A program made the translations under genes and the position numbers. The notes below the pieces were generated by a model that saw nothing but the letters and a program-made list of their open reading frames with translations, was not told the DNA's origin and ran no database searches. DNA of 64,000 nt. It comes from JAIEPX01 sp963725255. GTDB lineage: Bacteria; Pseudomonadota; Gammaproteobacteria; JAIEPX01. Of this stretch, positions 28,402 to 37,701 are shown piece after piece. Where the stretch lies: assembly GCA_963725255.1 (NCBI GenBank), contig CAVRXV010000013.1, positions 7,788 to 71,787 on the forward strand. Direction: 5' to 3'. Each line of letters begins with the position of its first letter. Position 1 is the stretch's first letter.

Positions 28402-28902
28402 TTAAATCTTTGGAAGAATGATGGTGCCCATCCAACCTGTCAGATGCAAAGCAATCAACGCCGCAGCACCCGCGATGACATCATCTAAAATCATACCAAA
28501 TCCACCGCCAACGTTCTTATCGAACCATCGAATAGGCCAGGGCTTCCAAATATCAAACAAGCGGAAATACGCGAATCCTAATATAATTGCCCAACCTGTC
28601 ACTGGCATCCCAATCATCGTGATAAGGTAGCCAATGAACTCATCAATGTTCATACCCGGATCATCATGAATCCCAATTTCTTTAGACAACTGCTCGCACG
28701 CACTAATAGCATAAAGCCCCAATAACACGATACAGAGTAGATAAGGAATGATCGGAAGCTTTGCTAACACACAATAAACGGGAATAGCCATTGCCGTTCC
28801 CCAAGTGCCTGGCATTTTTGGAAGCAGACCCGTTCCCAAGCCATAGCAAATAAAATAGCGAGGATCCGTCCAAACTTTGCGGTAGATTTCAGCTCTTGTC
28901 AT
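28402..28902 (-). CDS. pgpA: Phosphatidylglycerophosphatase A
   Basis: A 166-residue integral membrane enzyme that dephosphorylates phosphatidylglycerophosphate to phosphatidylglycerol. The motifs GLGTGLLPKMPGTWGT near the start, the acidic DPGMNIDEFIGYLI in the middle and RLFDIWKPWPIRWFD are typical of PgpA. Four hydrophobic segments are visible. AAGGA lies 7 bases before the ATG. It follows nusB downstream in the same direction, separated by inverted repeat F. Confidence 0.95.
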   Translation of the reverse strand: MTRAEIYRKVWTDPRYFICYGLGTGLLPKMPGTWGTAMAIPVYCVLAKLPIIPYLLCIVLLGLYAISACEQLSKEIGIHDDPGMNIDEFIGYLITMIGMPVTGWAIILGFAYFRLFDIWKPWPIRWFDKNVGGGFGMILDDVIAGAAALIALHLTGWMGTIILPKI

Positions 28903-28932
28903 CTTACATTCCTTAATAGGGTGTCATAATAG

Positions 28933-29022
28933 GGTGTCAAGTCTCAAATTGACGATCTGGCAGGTTAAACAGTGGCGCCATATAATTGGCACTGTCAGAT
29001 CGTCAATTTGAGACTTGACACC
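28933..29022. repeat. Constant-end inverted repeat F (pgpA-nusB spacer)
   Basis: Perfect 27-base arms (28933-28959, 28996-29022), outer end GGTGTCAAGTCTCAAATTG, with a 36-base loop that itself contains a smaller hairpin (CAGTG...CACTG). It separates nusB from pgpA. Confidence 0.92.
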
Positions 29023-29026
29023 TTAT

Positions 29027-29467
29027 TTAACGCTCTGGCAATTCCTTACCTAAAAAAACATGCTGCGCAATCGTATCTAAAACCCCATTAACATATTTAA
29101 AACCTTCTATCGCACCAAATTTTTTCGCCATCTCAAGCGCTTCGTTAATCACCACTTTATACGGCACATCTTTTTCACATAAAAATTCATAAACAGCAAC
29201 GCGCAACAGCGCTAATTCCACAGGATTTAAATCTTTTAATGGGCGATTGGCAGCAGATAATATTAAATGATCAATGTCTTGTGTTTTTTGAGTCACGCCG
29301 CGTAAAATTGCTGCAAAATACTCGACATCCACTTTGCTCATATTATTATTTTGGTGAAATTGAACTTCAATTTCCAACGGAGATTCTTCTGTCATTTGCC
29401 ATTGATAAATAGCTTGCATAGCAAGTTCACGCGCTCGACGACGCTCTTTAGGCCGGAATTTCTTCAT
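29027..29467 (-). CDS. nusB: Transcription antitermination factor NusB
   Basis: A 146-residue all-helical protein that joins NusE and boxA RNA in rRNA antitermination. ARELAMQAIYQWQM near the start, LNPVELALLRVAVYE and VVINEALEMAKKFG are family hallmarks. The ATG at 29467 is preferred; a GTG at 29479 would add four residues. It overlaps the end of nrdR by 20 bases. Confidence 0.95.
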   Translation of the reverse strand: MKKFRPKERRRARELAMQAIYQWQMTEESPLEIEVQFHQNNNMSKVDVEYFAAILRGVTQKTQDIDHLILSAANRPLKDLNPVELALLRVAVYEFLCEKDVPYKVVINEALEMAKKFGAIEGFKYVNGVLDTIAQHVFLGKELPER

Positions 29468-29927
29468 CAGTTTCTTCACTCGATTCTAATCGTAAAATTT
29501 CTTCGCGAAATGCGTTAACGTCTTCAAAACTACGATAAACAGAAGCATATCTCACATAGGCCACTTGATCCAATTTTCGTAATTCTTCCATCACTAATTC
29601 ACCGATCATAGACGAATGCACTTCTCGTTCGCCCGTTTCTCGTAAACGACGTAAAATTGCATTCACCGCCGCATCAAACGCCTCAACACTCACCGGTCGT
29701 TTTTCTAATGATCGCAACATTCCTTGACGCATTTTATCGACATCAAAAGGATTTCGCGAGCCATCTCGTTTAATCACATAAGGCATTAATAACTCGGGCA
29801 TCTCGAAGGTCGTAAAGCGTTCACGACATTCATTGCATTCACGTCGACGACGCACTTGATTACCGCCCCCTACAAGACGTGAATCAATCACTTTCGTATC
29901 ATCTACTCGACAAAAAGGACAATGCAT
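29448..29927 (-). CDS. nrdR: Transcriptional repressor NrdR
   Basis: A 159-residue regulator of ribonucleotide reductase genes. The N-terminal zinc ribbon (MHCPFC and ECNECRERFTTFE) and the ATP-cone domain (YVIKRDGSRNPFDVDKMRQG) are both complete. Family length is about 150; the extra tail is acidic (ESSEETDEEIPA). It lies between glyA and nusB. The riboflavin genes that often separate nrdR from nusB are absent here. Confidence 0.97.
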   Translation of the reverse strand: MHCPFCRVDDTKVIDSRLVGGGNQVRRRRECNECRERFTTFEMPELLMPYVIKRDGSRNPFDVDKMRQGMLRSLEKRPVSVEAFDAAVNAILRRLRETGEREVHSSMIGELVMEELRKLDQVAYVRYASVYRSFEDVNAFREEILRLESSEETDEEIPA

Positions 29928-29939
29928 AAATGGGTCTTC

Positions 29940-31193
29940 CTAATCATACACCGGAAATTGTGTACACAAATCACACACTCTTTCCTGAATATCCAATCGT
30001 AATTGCGTATTTTCAAAATCCGCCAAAATTTCGCCAATCCAATGAGCCACTGTTTTAACTTCCGCTTCTTTAAATCCGCGCGTCGTAATCGCAGGCGTTC
30101 CTATTCGTAATCCACTAGTAATAAATGGAGAGCGTTGTTCACCGGGCACTGTATTTTTATTCAACGTGATTTGAGCTTGCCCTAAAGCGATTTCTGCATC
30201 TTTACCGGTAATATTTTTATCGGTGAGATCTAATAAAAACATATGATTATCAGTACCGCCCGAAACCACTTTAAATCCAATCTCAGAAAAAACCTGTGCC
30301 ATTGCACGTGCATTCGTAATGACTTGTTGTTGATAATTTTTAAATTCAGGCTCCATCGCTTCTTTAAATGCAACCGCTTTTGCAGCAATCACATGCATTA
30401 ATGGCCCACCTTGTGAACCTGGAAAAATCGCAGAATTTAAGCGTTTTTCTAAATCAGGATTACTTTTGGCTAAAATTAATCCGCTGCGAGGACCGCGTAA
30501 TGTTTTGTGAGTTGTGGTTGTGGTGACATCAGCGATTTGAACGGGCGAAGGATAAAGTCCCGTTGCAATTAATCCTGCAACGTGAGCAATATCAGCGACC
30601 ATATAAGCGCCAACTTTATCAGCGATTTCTCGAAATCGTTGCCAATCTACAACACGAGAATACGCTGAAAATCCTGTCATGAGCATTTTAGGTTTGTGTT
30701 CGAGCGCTAATCGTTCAACTTCATCGTAATCAATTAATCCGGTTTCTTTATTAACGCCGTATGTTACCGCGTTATAAATTAATCCAGAAAAATTTACTTT
30801 AGATCCGTGCGTTAAATGTCCACCATCATTTAATCCCATACCTAACACAGTATCACCCGGATTTAATAACGCCAGATAAACAGCAAAATTTGCCTGAGAT
30901 CCTGAATGCGGTTGAACATTTACATAATCAGCACCAAATAATTTTTTCGCGCGATCAATGGCCAGTTGTTCTGCAATATCGACAAATTCACAACCACCGT
31001 AATAACGTTTTCCAGGATAGCCTTCCGCATATTTATTGGTTAACAAAGAGCCTTGCGCTTCCAACACTCGCGGACTGACATAATTTTCCGACGCAATTAA
31101 TTCAATGTGCATTTCTTGACGATGCGCTTCCGCTTCAATCGCGTCCCATAATTCGCTATCAAATCCTTCAATTTTTAAATCATCCGCAAACAT
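29940..31193 (-). CDS. glyA: Serine hydroxymethyltransferase
   Basis: A 417-residue PLP enzyme that interconverts serine and glycine with tetrahydrofolate. IELIASENYVSPRVLEAQGS, EGYPGKRYYGGCEFVD and the PLP lysine motif TTTTHKTLRGPRSGL are present. The ATG at 31193 follows GAGGA; the longer frame from 31235 is unlikely. It is the first gene of glyA-nrdR-nusB. It needs the folate that the pabAB genes elsewhere in the window help to make. Confidence 0.98.
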   Translation of the reverse strand: MFADDLKIEGFDSELWDAIEAEAHRQEMHIELIASENYVSPRVLEAQGSLLTNKYAEGYPGKRYYGGCEFVDIAEQLAIDRAKKLFGADYVNVQPHSGSQANFAVYLALLNPGDTVLGMGLNDGGHLTHGSKVNFSGLIYNAVTYGVNKETGLIDYDEVERLALEHKPKMLMTGFSAYSRVVDWQRFREIADKVGAYMVADIAHVAGLIATGLYPSPVQIADVTTTTTHKTLRGPRSGLILAKSNPDLEKRLNSAIFPGSQGGPLMHVIAAKAVAFKEAMEPEFKNYQQQVITNARAMAQVFSEIGFKVVSGGTDNHMFLLDLTDKNITGKDAEIALGQAQITLNKNTVPGEQRSPFITSGLRIGTPAITTRGFKEAEVKTVAHWIGEILADFENTQLRLDIQERVCDLCTQFPVYD

Positions 31194-31275
31194 AATGTCG
31201 TCCTCACTTCGTGTCCTAATCAGAATCAGGACCAAAGATAGCAGATTTTTTTTACGGGGTCATGTGAATCTGGAG

Positions 31276-31418
31276 GTGAAGGTGTCAGATCTAAGAACAA
31301 TGCATTCCTAAGAATGCCTCAAGCAAAGATCTGCTTCTTTAACTTGCTTCCTAATTTTCTCATCACATCCTACTGCTCCCTGTGTGGAATGCATTGTTCT
31401 TAGATCTGACACCTTCAC
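31276..31418. repeat. Constant-end inverted repeat G (upstream of glyA)
   Basis: Perfect 33-base arms (31276-31308 and 31386-31418) around a 77-base loop. The outer end is GTGAAGGTGTCAGATCTAAG. It occupies most of the roughly 300-bp spacer between glyA and membrane protein 1. No other gene is seen in that spacer. Confidence 0.92.
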
Positions 31419-31501
31419 CCTTCTGACACCTTCATCCTTCACTTTTATTGAAATTTAGGGTAAACTGCCGTCTATTATTTACAATCACACTGGAGACGAT
31501 A

Positions 31502-33607
31502 ATGAAACAGACAAGACGTGCGGAACATAATGCAACGCCCATTGTATCACATTTAACAGTAAACTTAGGCTGGTTGGCCTGGTTAAAGCCGTTTTTCATC
31601 CATCCTTCTGTGACTGCCGGTGCAGCTAAGAATATGATAGAAGTACATTCGGCACGTAAACGCATAGAAGAAGAGAATCTACGAATACTCGAGCAACAAA
31701 GGGCATCAATTGCTATTGATGCCATTAGAATTTTTGTACATTCAATTAATAAGGCTTTAGAAAGTCAAGTAATTAAACAAATTAAAGAGATTGTAAAATC
31801 CCCCTCCCCAAATTTGGACGCAATTTTTCATCAAGTGTGCCTATCGTTATCTTATACTGAAAAAGCAGATAAAGATCTTAGTAATCAACTGCTTGCCAAA
31901 TTCAAAGGTGTGTCACCCCAATACGATGCCATTCTTAATCTAATTGCTTACGCTGAAGCCCCAGAAAATGGCGTGCCTACCTTAACTGAGCAAATTAATT
32001 CTAGTTTACAGTTCAGTGATAGTTTTAGGCGAAAGACAGACGGCATTTGGTATCAAATTAGCGAAGATTTGCCTAAAAATCACCCCAAAAAAGCCGAACT
32101 CCTTAATATAATCTCAGCGCTTAATCCACGTCCTCCAGTTCAGACACAGACTCCTGTCGAACCACAAGTTGAACCCTATGTTCACCCAAGCCACATCTTC
32201 CAAGGCGCTTTCTTAAAGACCTTTGGGATCGTTGGTTATGAAACGGCCACCTGTGAGCTTACTGATGCGCAAGGTAATGCCGCAAGTTTTGACAACGCTT
32301 ACCATAACTCGATGAAAGAAAGACAATTCCCGCACATTCCTTTCTCTTTGATGTTTTGGACCCTCATTGGAGCACCTAATCGCCTTCATAATGGTAAGGC
32401 TAATCTGACACTCCGAGAAGTGATCAGAAATTTATTTGGTGGCTGGGATAGTCTTTATAATCCATGGTCTCAAGCGAAACTTTCCAAAACTATCATCTGG
32501 TGGCTTAACCCTTACAACTACAATATTCAAGGTAAAAGAGCGTGGAATCTCTTTCTCCTGCTCACGGGTGTTAAATTTGCAATCGCTGCCGTCAATCTTA
32601 CCATTTGGGGATTTAATTTAGCACGCAATGCGGTGAAATTGGTCATAGAGTTCCTACCTGAAGTGCTCTTGCAATATTCGGGAGCTTGGTACGGCTGGTC
32701 AGCTTCTGGATTTCCTGCTATTTACTACGAGGATGAATCAAGTCTTATAAAATTATTGATCGGGACCTTTATTGGCCTACCAACTTTCCTCGTGAGCTTT
32801 GCTATCCACCACGTCGCTCGACTCTGGCTACTCGTCGGTACTGCCTTCACCTCACCGGTGAAAAGCGCAACTGAAGCCTGGAATTATGGCCGTGCACTGA
32901 ATTCACGGGTCGGCTATGTGTTTGCTTTGCTCGGATTTGCCATCAGCCTTACTCTAAGCGCTGTTCTGTGGACACTGTTCTTCCCAGCCGCATTAAGCGA
33001 AGCAATGGTTCTGATCCCTGCATTAGTTCCGATTGTAACAAGCATTTCACAATTGCCTGTTGTTGTCGCAGCTCTCAAAATGGTTAATGGCACTGCTATC
33101 CTTGTTGCAGGGACCTTACCCGCTGCGTTCAGTCTTGCTTCTACGGCAATCTCAATGGCGTTGGGTGTTACGGTTACTGCAACAACCTTGGCAGTGACTG
33201 CTACCGTTGCCTTTATTGCAGCCTATGTAGGTACGCTCACTGCGCTAGTTGCTGATTATTTCAGATATGTTTGGACTCAATGGAAAGCAGATTCTCCATT
33301 ACTGCTCACTGAAGATGAGCATGATTCACTCTTAGTGTTGGCAGTTACTTCTGTATTAAATAGAGTAATGAGCATCGATGTTAATGAATTGATTCCGTCT
33401 TACGCAGCTACAACGTTAGCTGAGGAAAGCATCCCGCTGGCTGCTGCAGCTATGAAATCTGGTCTCGATATTGATAAGTTCACTGAATCTAAGCCCTATT
33501 ACGCGCAAGATCCAGAGAAGAGACCATCCTTCGCGGTTACCAGCGAACCAACATGGGGAGCGGGAGCAGAATCGCCACCGGCTTACGATCATCTTAATGA
33601 ATGGTAA
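31502..33607 (+). CDS. Multi-pass membrane protein 1, unknown family
   Basis: A 701-residue protein if started at the ATG at 31502, which has GGAG 7 bases upstream. An in-frame extension from a TTG at 31448 is possible. The N-terminal motif WLAWLKPFFIHPSVTAGA is shared with the paralog at 35355. Residues 30-230 are helical and charged. From about residue 230 the two proteins align closely (RNLFGGWDSLYN, WWLNPYNYN, LLQYSGAWYG, IHHVARLWLLVGTAFTSP). Five or more hydrophobic segments follow up to about residue 595, rich in Ala, Thr and Val (VAGTLPAAFSLASTAISMA). The C-terminus is polar and Pro-rich. I recognise no known family. It could be an effector that enters host membranes, but nothing in the sequence proves that. 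Confidence 0.8.
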   Translation: MKQTRRAEHNATPIVSHLTVNLGWLAWLKPFFIHPSVTAGAAKNMIEVHSARKRIEEENLRILEQQRASIAIDAIRIFVHSINKALESQVIKQIKEIVKSPSPNLDAIFHQVCLSLSYTEKADKDLSNQLLAKFKGVSPQYDAILNLIAYAEAPENGVPTLTEQINSSLQFSDSFRRKTDGIWYQISEDLPKNHPKKAELLNIISALNPRPPVQTQTPVEPQVEPYVHPSHIFQGAFLKTFGIVGYETATCELTDAQGNAASFDNAYHNSMKERQFPHIPFSLMFWTLIGAPNRLHNGKANLTLREVIRNLFGGWDSLYNPWSQAKLSKTIIWWLNPYNYNIQGKRAWNLFLLLTGVKFAIAAVNLTIWGFNLARNAVKLVIEFLPEVLLQYSGAWYGWSASGFPAIYYEDESSLIKLLIGTFIGLPTFLVSFAIHHVARLWLLVGTAFTSPVKSATEAWNYGRALNSRVGYVFALLGFAISLTLSAVLWTLFFPAALSEAMVLIPALVPIVTSISQLPVVVAALKMVNGTAILVAGTLPAAFSLASTAISMALGVTVTATTLAVTATVAFIAAYVGTLTALVADYFRYVWTQWKADSPLLLTEDEHDSLLVLAVTSVLNRVMSIDVNELIPSYAATTLAEESIPLAAAAMKSGLDIDKFTESKPYYAQDPEKRPSFAVTSEPTWGAGAESPPAYDHLNEW

Positions 33608-33650
33608 GCATGTAATATTCGTTTGCTTTGAGTAACCCGAATATTATCAA

Positions 33651-33688
33651 TGGCGCAGACGGACAACATCCTCTGCGCCATTTTTTTT
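33651..33688 (+). terminator. Terminator of membrane protein 1
   Basis: The stem TGGCGCAGA/TCTGCGCCA (33651-33659 and 33672-33680) is followed by eight T. Almost the same hairpin ends the paralog at 37446. Confidence 0.92.
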
Positions 33689-33717
33689 AAGGTGTCAGAT
33701 CTAAGAACAATGCATTC
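33689..33717 (+). repeat. Half-copy of inverted repeat G
   Basis: The 29 bases starting AAGGTGTCAGATCTAAGAAC are identical to the left arm of repeat G at 31276, but no matching right arm follows. It starts right after the terminator T-run. Confidence 0.85.
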
Positions 33718-33815
33718 AACACAGGAAGCTGGAGAAGTGAAGGTGTCTGCGATCCTTTAGAGGTTAACGTCAACCCTGAGAGGGTGGAGCATCCTGTGTC
33801 CATATCGTTGTTTTC

Positions 33816-35180
33816 TTAGATAGCCTCCAGCGCCTCAGACAATTTTTTCACGGCAATCACTTTCATGCCGGGAATTTCTTTTTTGGGCGCATTCGCCAGA
33901 GGCACAATCGCACTTTTAAATCCGTGTTTGTGGGCTTCTCGTAAACGTTCTTGGCCGCTTTGCACTGGCCGAATTTCACCCGATAATCCTACTTCGCCAA
34001 ATACAATCATATCCATGGGCAGGGGTCGATTACGCAAACTGGATAATACGGCTAAAAGGCAGGCTAAATCAGCGCCAGTCTCGCTCACACGCACACCACC
34101 GACCACATTAATAAACACATCTTGATCATAAGTGACAACACCCCCATGTCGATGCAAAACCGCAAGCAACATCGCCAAACGATTTTGATCCAATCCCACG
34201 CAAACGCGTCGAGGATTTCCTAGATGAGTTTCAGCGACTAACGCTTGTACTTCGACTAATAAAGGCCTACAACCTTCCCAGGTCACCATCACACTACTAC
34301 CTGAAATCGGCTCATCGTAGCGTGATAAAAAAATCGCCGAAGGATTGTTCACCTGGCGCAATCCTTTATCCGTCATCGCAAAAACACCCAGCTCATTCAC
34401 TGCACCAAAACGATTTTTTACGGCGCGGATCATTCGATAACGACTATCTTGGTCACCCTCAAAATACAGCACGGTATCAACCATGTGCTCTAAAACTCGA
34501 GGTCCCGCTAACGCACCTTCTTTAGTGACATGTCCCACTAAAAATAAAGCCGTCCCTGTTTGTTTTGCAAAACGCACCAATTGGGCTGCACATTCTCGCA
34601 CTTGGCCTACACCGCCCGGTGCGGATGAGAGTAATTCCGTATAAACAGTCTGTATAGAATCCACCACCATAATTTGCGGTTTTTCTGTGCGTGCGATGGC
34701 AATCATGCGTTCGACATTGGTTTCAGTGAGTAATTTTAGACTTTTATCGGGTAATTTTAAGCGTCTTGCGCGCATAGACACTTGTTGCAACGATTCTTCA
34801 CCGGTGACATATAAAGCGGGGTATTGTTCAGCTAAATTACATAACGTTTGCAATAATACCGTGGATTTTCCAATGCCCGGATCTCCACCAATTAATATGA
34901 CCGATCCCGGCACCAATCCACCGCCCAGCACCAAATCCAATTCGGCCAGCCCCGTCGGCACGCGTACTAATTCGTCAAAATCCACCTCTGAAATTGACGT
35001 GACTCGCGATCCGGCCGCATCCGCATAACCTGCAAAGCGACCTTCTTGAGGCGGCGCTTTTTGCACAATTTCTTCTGTGAGCGTATTCCACGCCCCACAA
35101 TCCGCGCACTGTCCCGCCCATTTAGGGGCTGTGGCTCCGCATTCGCGGCAGCAGTAGAGAATTTTTGATTTGGTCTTCAT
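33816..35180 (-). CDS. radA: DNA repair protein RadA (Sms)
   Basis: A 454-residue RecA-like helicase that acts in recombination intermediate processing. The N-terminal zinc finger (CCRECGATAPKW and CADCGAWN), the Walker A GGDPGIGKST, the RadA-specific KNRFG motif in RAVKNRFGAVNELG and the C-terminal Lon-like domain (FGEVGLSGEIRPV) are all intact. Full length. It sits between the two membrane-protein paralogs on the opposite strand and looks functionally unrelated to them. Confidence 0.98.
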   Translation of the reverse strand: MKTKSKILYCCRECGATAPKWAGQCADCGAWNTLTEEIVQKAPPQEGRFAGYADAAGSRVTSISEVDFDELVRVPTGLAELDLVLGGGLVPGSVILIGGDPGIGKSTVLLQTLCNLAEQYPALYVTGEESLQQVSMRARRLKLPDKSLKLLTETNVERMIAIARTEKPQIMVVDSIQTVYTELLSSAPGGVGQVRECAAQLVRFAKQTGTALFLVGHVTKEGALAGPRVLEHMVDTVLYFEGDQDSRYRMIRAVKNRFGAVNELGVFAMTDKGLRQVNNPSAIFLSRYDEPISGSSVMVTWEGCRPLLVEVQALVAETHLGNPRRVCVGLDQNRLAMLLAVLHRHGGVVTYDQDVFINVVGGVRVSETGADLACLLAVLSSLRNRPLPMDMIVFGEVGLSGEIRPVQSGQERLREAHKHGFKSAIVPLANAPKKEIPGMKVIAVKKLSEALEAI

Positions 35181-35354
35181 GGGGTGATAGTACCATAATC
35201 CGGTTAGAAGAAAGAAGGGACACCCTCTTTCGAAAAATCAAGGACTTGTGCTATAGCAAGACAAAAGTACGCTACATGTTGAATTAAGGGTTTACATTTA
35301 ATGAAATTCGGGGTAAACTGGCTCCTTTTATTTTCAACCACACTGGAGACGATA

Positions 35355-37412
35355 ATGAGAGAACCTATAGTAACCCCCTTGGTCGATAGACTAAGTTGGA
35401 CAGCATGGCTTAAGCCATTTTTTATTCACCCTTCTGTTACAGCCGGCGCAAAAAAGAATATGAAGAATGTTCGTGCTGTGCAAGAACAATTGGCGGCAGA
35501 GCGCAAAGAAAACGCTGACACAGCAAAAATCAATGCAGCTCTTAAAGCTATTAACAAAGTAGTTAATCCTGCAGTAGCATTTGATTTTGAAGCTGACACC
35601 CCAGTAATTGAAGAAATACAGCATAGCTTGCTGAATCTTCTACCTGTAGTGGAAGCTCCTAAAGCGGGTGAAGTTGCGGTAGATCCAAGAGAGCCTTCGC
35701 TATACGAATTAACCACTGGCTTAGAAGGTATTTTTCTTCGTGCGCTTAATATTCGAAATGAAGCTGCAAAAAAATCTCTACTTGATGCTATTGCTAAAGC
35801 AAATCCAAAATATAAGGCTTTCATCGAAATTCTTGCAATTAATGAATTGCCAGCAAATGAGCATGCTGATGCTTTATATTATGTTAGACAAGCACTAAAC
35901 GGTAAACATCTCAATTTTGATGCAAAACTAAAGGCTATTTATACAGCAATTGAAGGTATACATAAAGATGATCCAACAAAAGCTCCGCTCCTAGCGGCTG
36001 CTAAAGCACTTAAACCTGAAGAAGCGAAGGTTAATTCAGATGTACGTGAAGTTCTTCCTTACGTTAGTCTGGAAAGCAAATGGAGCATCGTTAAAGGCGC
36101 TTTCTGGAAAGCTGTCGGTTTTCATGGTTATGATTCAACCTCAACCGTTATTACCACTTCTCATGGTCAGAAATTCTATTTCAAAGATTCTAATTTTTGG
36201 CATACTGTAGCTACCTTCATGGGCTTTCCAACTCGTGTTGATAGCGTAGATACCTTAGCTGTTTACGATGGCCGGCAATTCGTAAGAGACCTCTTTGGTG
36301 GCTGGGAAAGTCTTTACAATCGCAACTCCAAAGGTAATAAGCTTTCAGAGACCAGTTTTTGGATGGTAAATCCTTACAACTACACCTTCGAAGGCAAAAG
36401 ATTGTGGAATACCCTTCTGCTACCAGTGAAATTTGTAATTGCTGCGTATTATCTTGTTACATTCCCCGTCAAAGCTGCAATCAACCTTGTTAGACAAGTG
36501 ACTGAAGTTTTACCTCAATCACTGTTGCAATATTCTGGTTGGTTTTATGGTGAATCGGCTTCTGCCCTCCTCGATATCCATTACGCTGATGTTCCATTAA
36601 AAGGTAAAATCATTCCTGGAGCTAAGCAAGCTGTTCTTCTAATCGTGAGCTTTGCTGTCCATCATGTTGCTAGACTATGGGCATTAGTGGGTACGGCGGG
36701 AACCTCTCCTCAACAGAGCGCAAGAGACGCGTGGAAATACGGTCTTGCTTTGAATTCACGATTCGGTATCGTATTTGCGACCCTAGGCGCACTATCAAGC
36801 ATTGCTTTAACTGCTGTTATATGGGCTCTTACTTTCCCAGTACTGTTTGCTAAAGCGCTTATTGTGTTCCCAGCATTAACTCCGATCGTAACCAGCATTT
36901 CTCAATTGCCTATCGTTGCTAGCACTCTTCAAGTAGTGAGCGGTTCTGCTACAATCGTTGCGGGTACATTGCCAGCTGCGTTCAGCGCTGCGGCAACAGC
37001 TATCTCAACTGCGTTTGGTGTTGCTGTTTCTGCGCAAACATTAGCAGTTGCTGTAATCTGGGCAGTTATAGCTGCGCCTGTAGCGGCTATCGCAACCGCG
37101 AGCGCTAATGGTCTGAGCAATGCGTGGACTCGTTGGAAAGCTAGCTGGACTCTCGTTGAAGCAGCTTCACGTGCTGTTGCCGATGTAACCATCTCAGTTC
37201 AGACAACGTTCCTACAGTTACTTCCTTCTGAGAAAGTTACTGAAATCGCTAATGCCTTTGAGAAAACATATTACGGATCTGTTGAATCAGAGCAGCTACT
37301 TGCTGCTACGCAGAAAGAGACACGTGATGGTAAGTTTAATACTTATAAAGAACCTTTGCATACTCTCGAGTTCCCAGTTCCAGTTGCACGAAGCACCGGT
37401 AGAGGCTTCTAA
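35355..37412 (+). CDS. Multi-pass membrane protein 2, paralog of protein 1
   Basis: 685 residues from the ATG at 35355 (GGAG 7 bases upstream); an ATG at 35301 in frame would add 18. The opening TAWLKPFFIHPSVTAGA matches the paralog. The middle (about residues 40-230) has diverged strongly in sequence and length. The C-terminal half aligns well (RDLFGGWESLYN, VNPYNYTFEGKRLWNTLLL, LLQYSGWFYGESA, VHHVARLWALVGTAGTSP). Repeated Ala/Val-rich hydrophobic segments run to about residue 600. The upstream 60 bases and the terminator are also copied, so the duplication covered a whole transcription unit. The family is unknown. Confidence 0.8.
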   Translation: MREPIVTPLVDRLSWTAWLKPFFIHPSVTAGAKKNMKNVRAVQEQLAAERKENADTAKINAALKAINKVVNPAVAFDFEADTPVIEEIQHSLLNLLPVVEAPKAGEVAVDPREPSLYELTTGLEGIFLRALNIRNEAAKKSLLDAIAKANPKYKAFIEILAINELPANEHADALYYVRQALNGKHLNFDAKLKAIYTAIEGIHKDDPTKAPLLAAAKALKPEEAKVNSDVREVLPYVSLESKWSIVKGAFWKAVGFHGYDSTSTVITTSHGQKFYFKDSNFWHTVATFMGFPTRVDSVDTLAVYDGRQFVRDLFGGWESLYNRNSKGNKLSETSFWMVNPYNYTFEGKRLWNTLLLPVKFVIAAYYLVTFPVKAAINLVRQVTEVLPQSLLQYSGWFYGESASALLDIHYADVPLKGKIIPGAKQAVLLIVSFAVHHVARLWALVGTAGTSPQQSARDAWKYGLALNSRFGIVFATLGALSSIALTAVIWALTFPVLFAKALIVFPALTPIVTSISQLPIVASTLQVVSGSATIVAGTLPAAFSAAATAISTAFGVAVSAQTLAVAVIWAVIAAPVAAIATASANGLSNAWTRWKASWTLVEAASRAVADVTISVQTTFLQLLPSEKVTEIANAFEKTYYGSVESEQLLAATQKETRDGKFNTYKEPLHTLEFPVPVARSTGRGF

Positions 37413-37445
37413 CATTCGAGTTTCTTAAGCTCGAATTTCTTGGAA

Positions 37446-37483
37446 TGGCGCAGACGGATAATATCCTCTGCGCCATTTTTTTT
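37446..37483 (+). terminator. Terminator of membrane protein 2
   Basis: The stem TGGCGCAGA/TCTGCGCCA (37446-37454 and 37467-37475) plus eight T, differing from the copy at 33651 only in the loop. Confidence 0.92.
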
Positions 37484-37701
37484 GCCTTTAAACGGTTAAA
37501 CGGTGTCAAACGGTGTCGTATCTTTAGTTGTTAGATCTTTTCAATTTTCACTATCAAGTTCTAATAATTTACTCATAGAAAAGGGATCAGATCTAATATT
37601 AACACTAGCTTTCATGTCTGTTACTCAAGGTGAAACTTTTCATTTGACAATTACAGACCAAATCCCTATCGTTTCTATAACTTAAAAACTCGAGGTACAA
37701 T

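Noticed and set aside
31448..31501. In-frame N-terminal extension of membrane protein 1 (and 35301-35354 for its paralog)
   Set aside because: The downstream ATG has an ideal GGAG site in both copies, and conservation upstream is better explained by a shared promoter/leader. The ATG at 35301 keeps the alternative open for the paralog.
37503..37685. 60-residue plus-strand ORF before hemB
   Set aside because: No ribosome site, composition unlike a protein, and it runs over decayed copies of the inverted-repeat ends (GGTGTC, ATCAGATCTAA).
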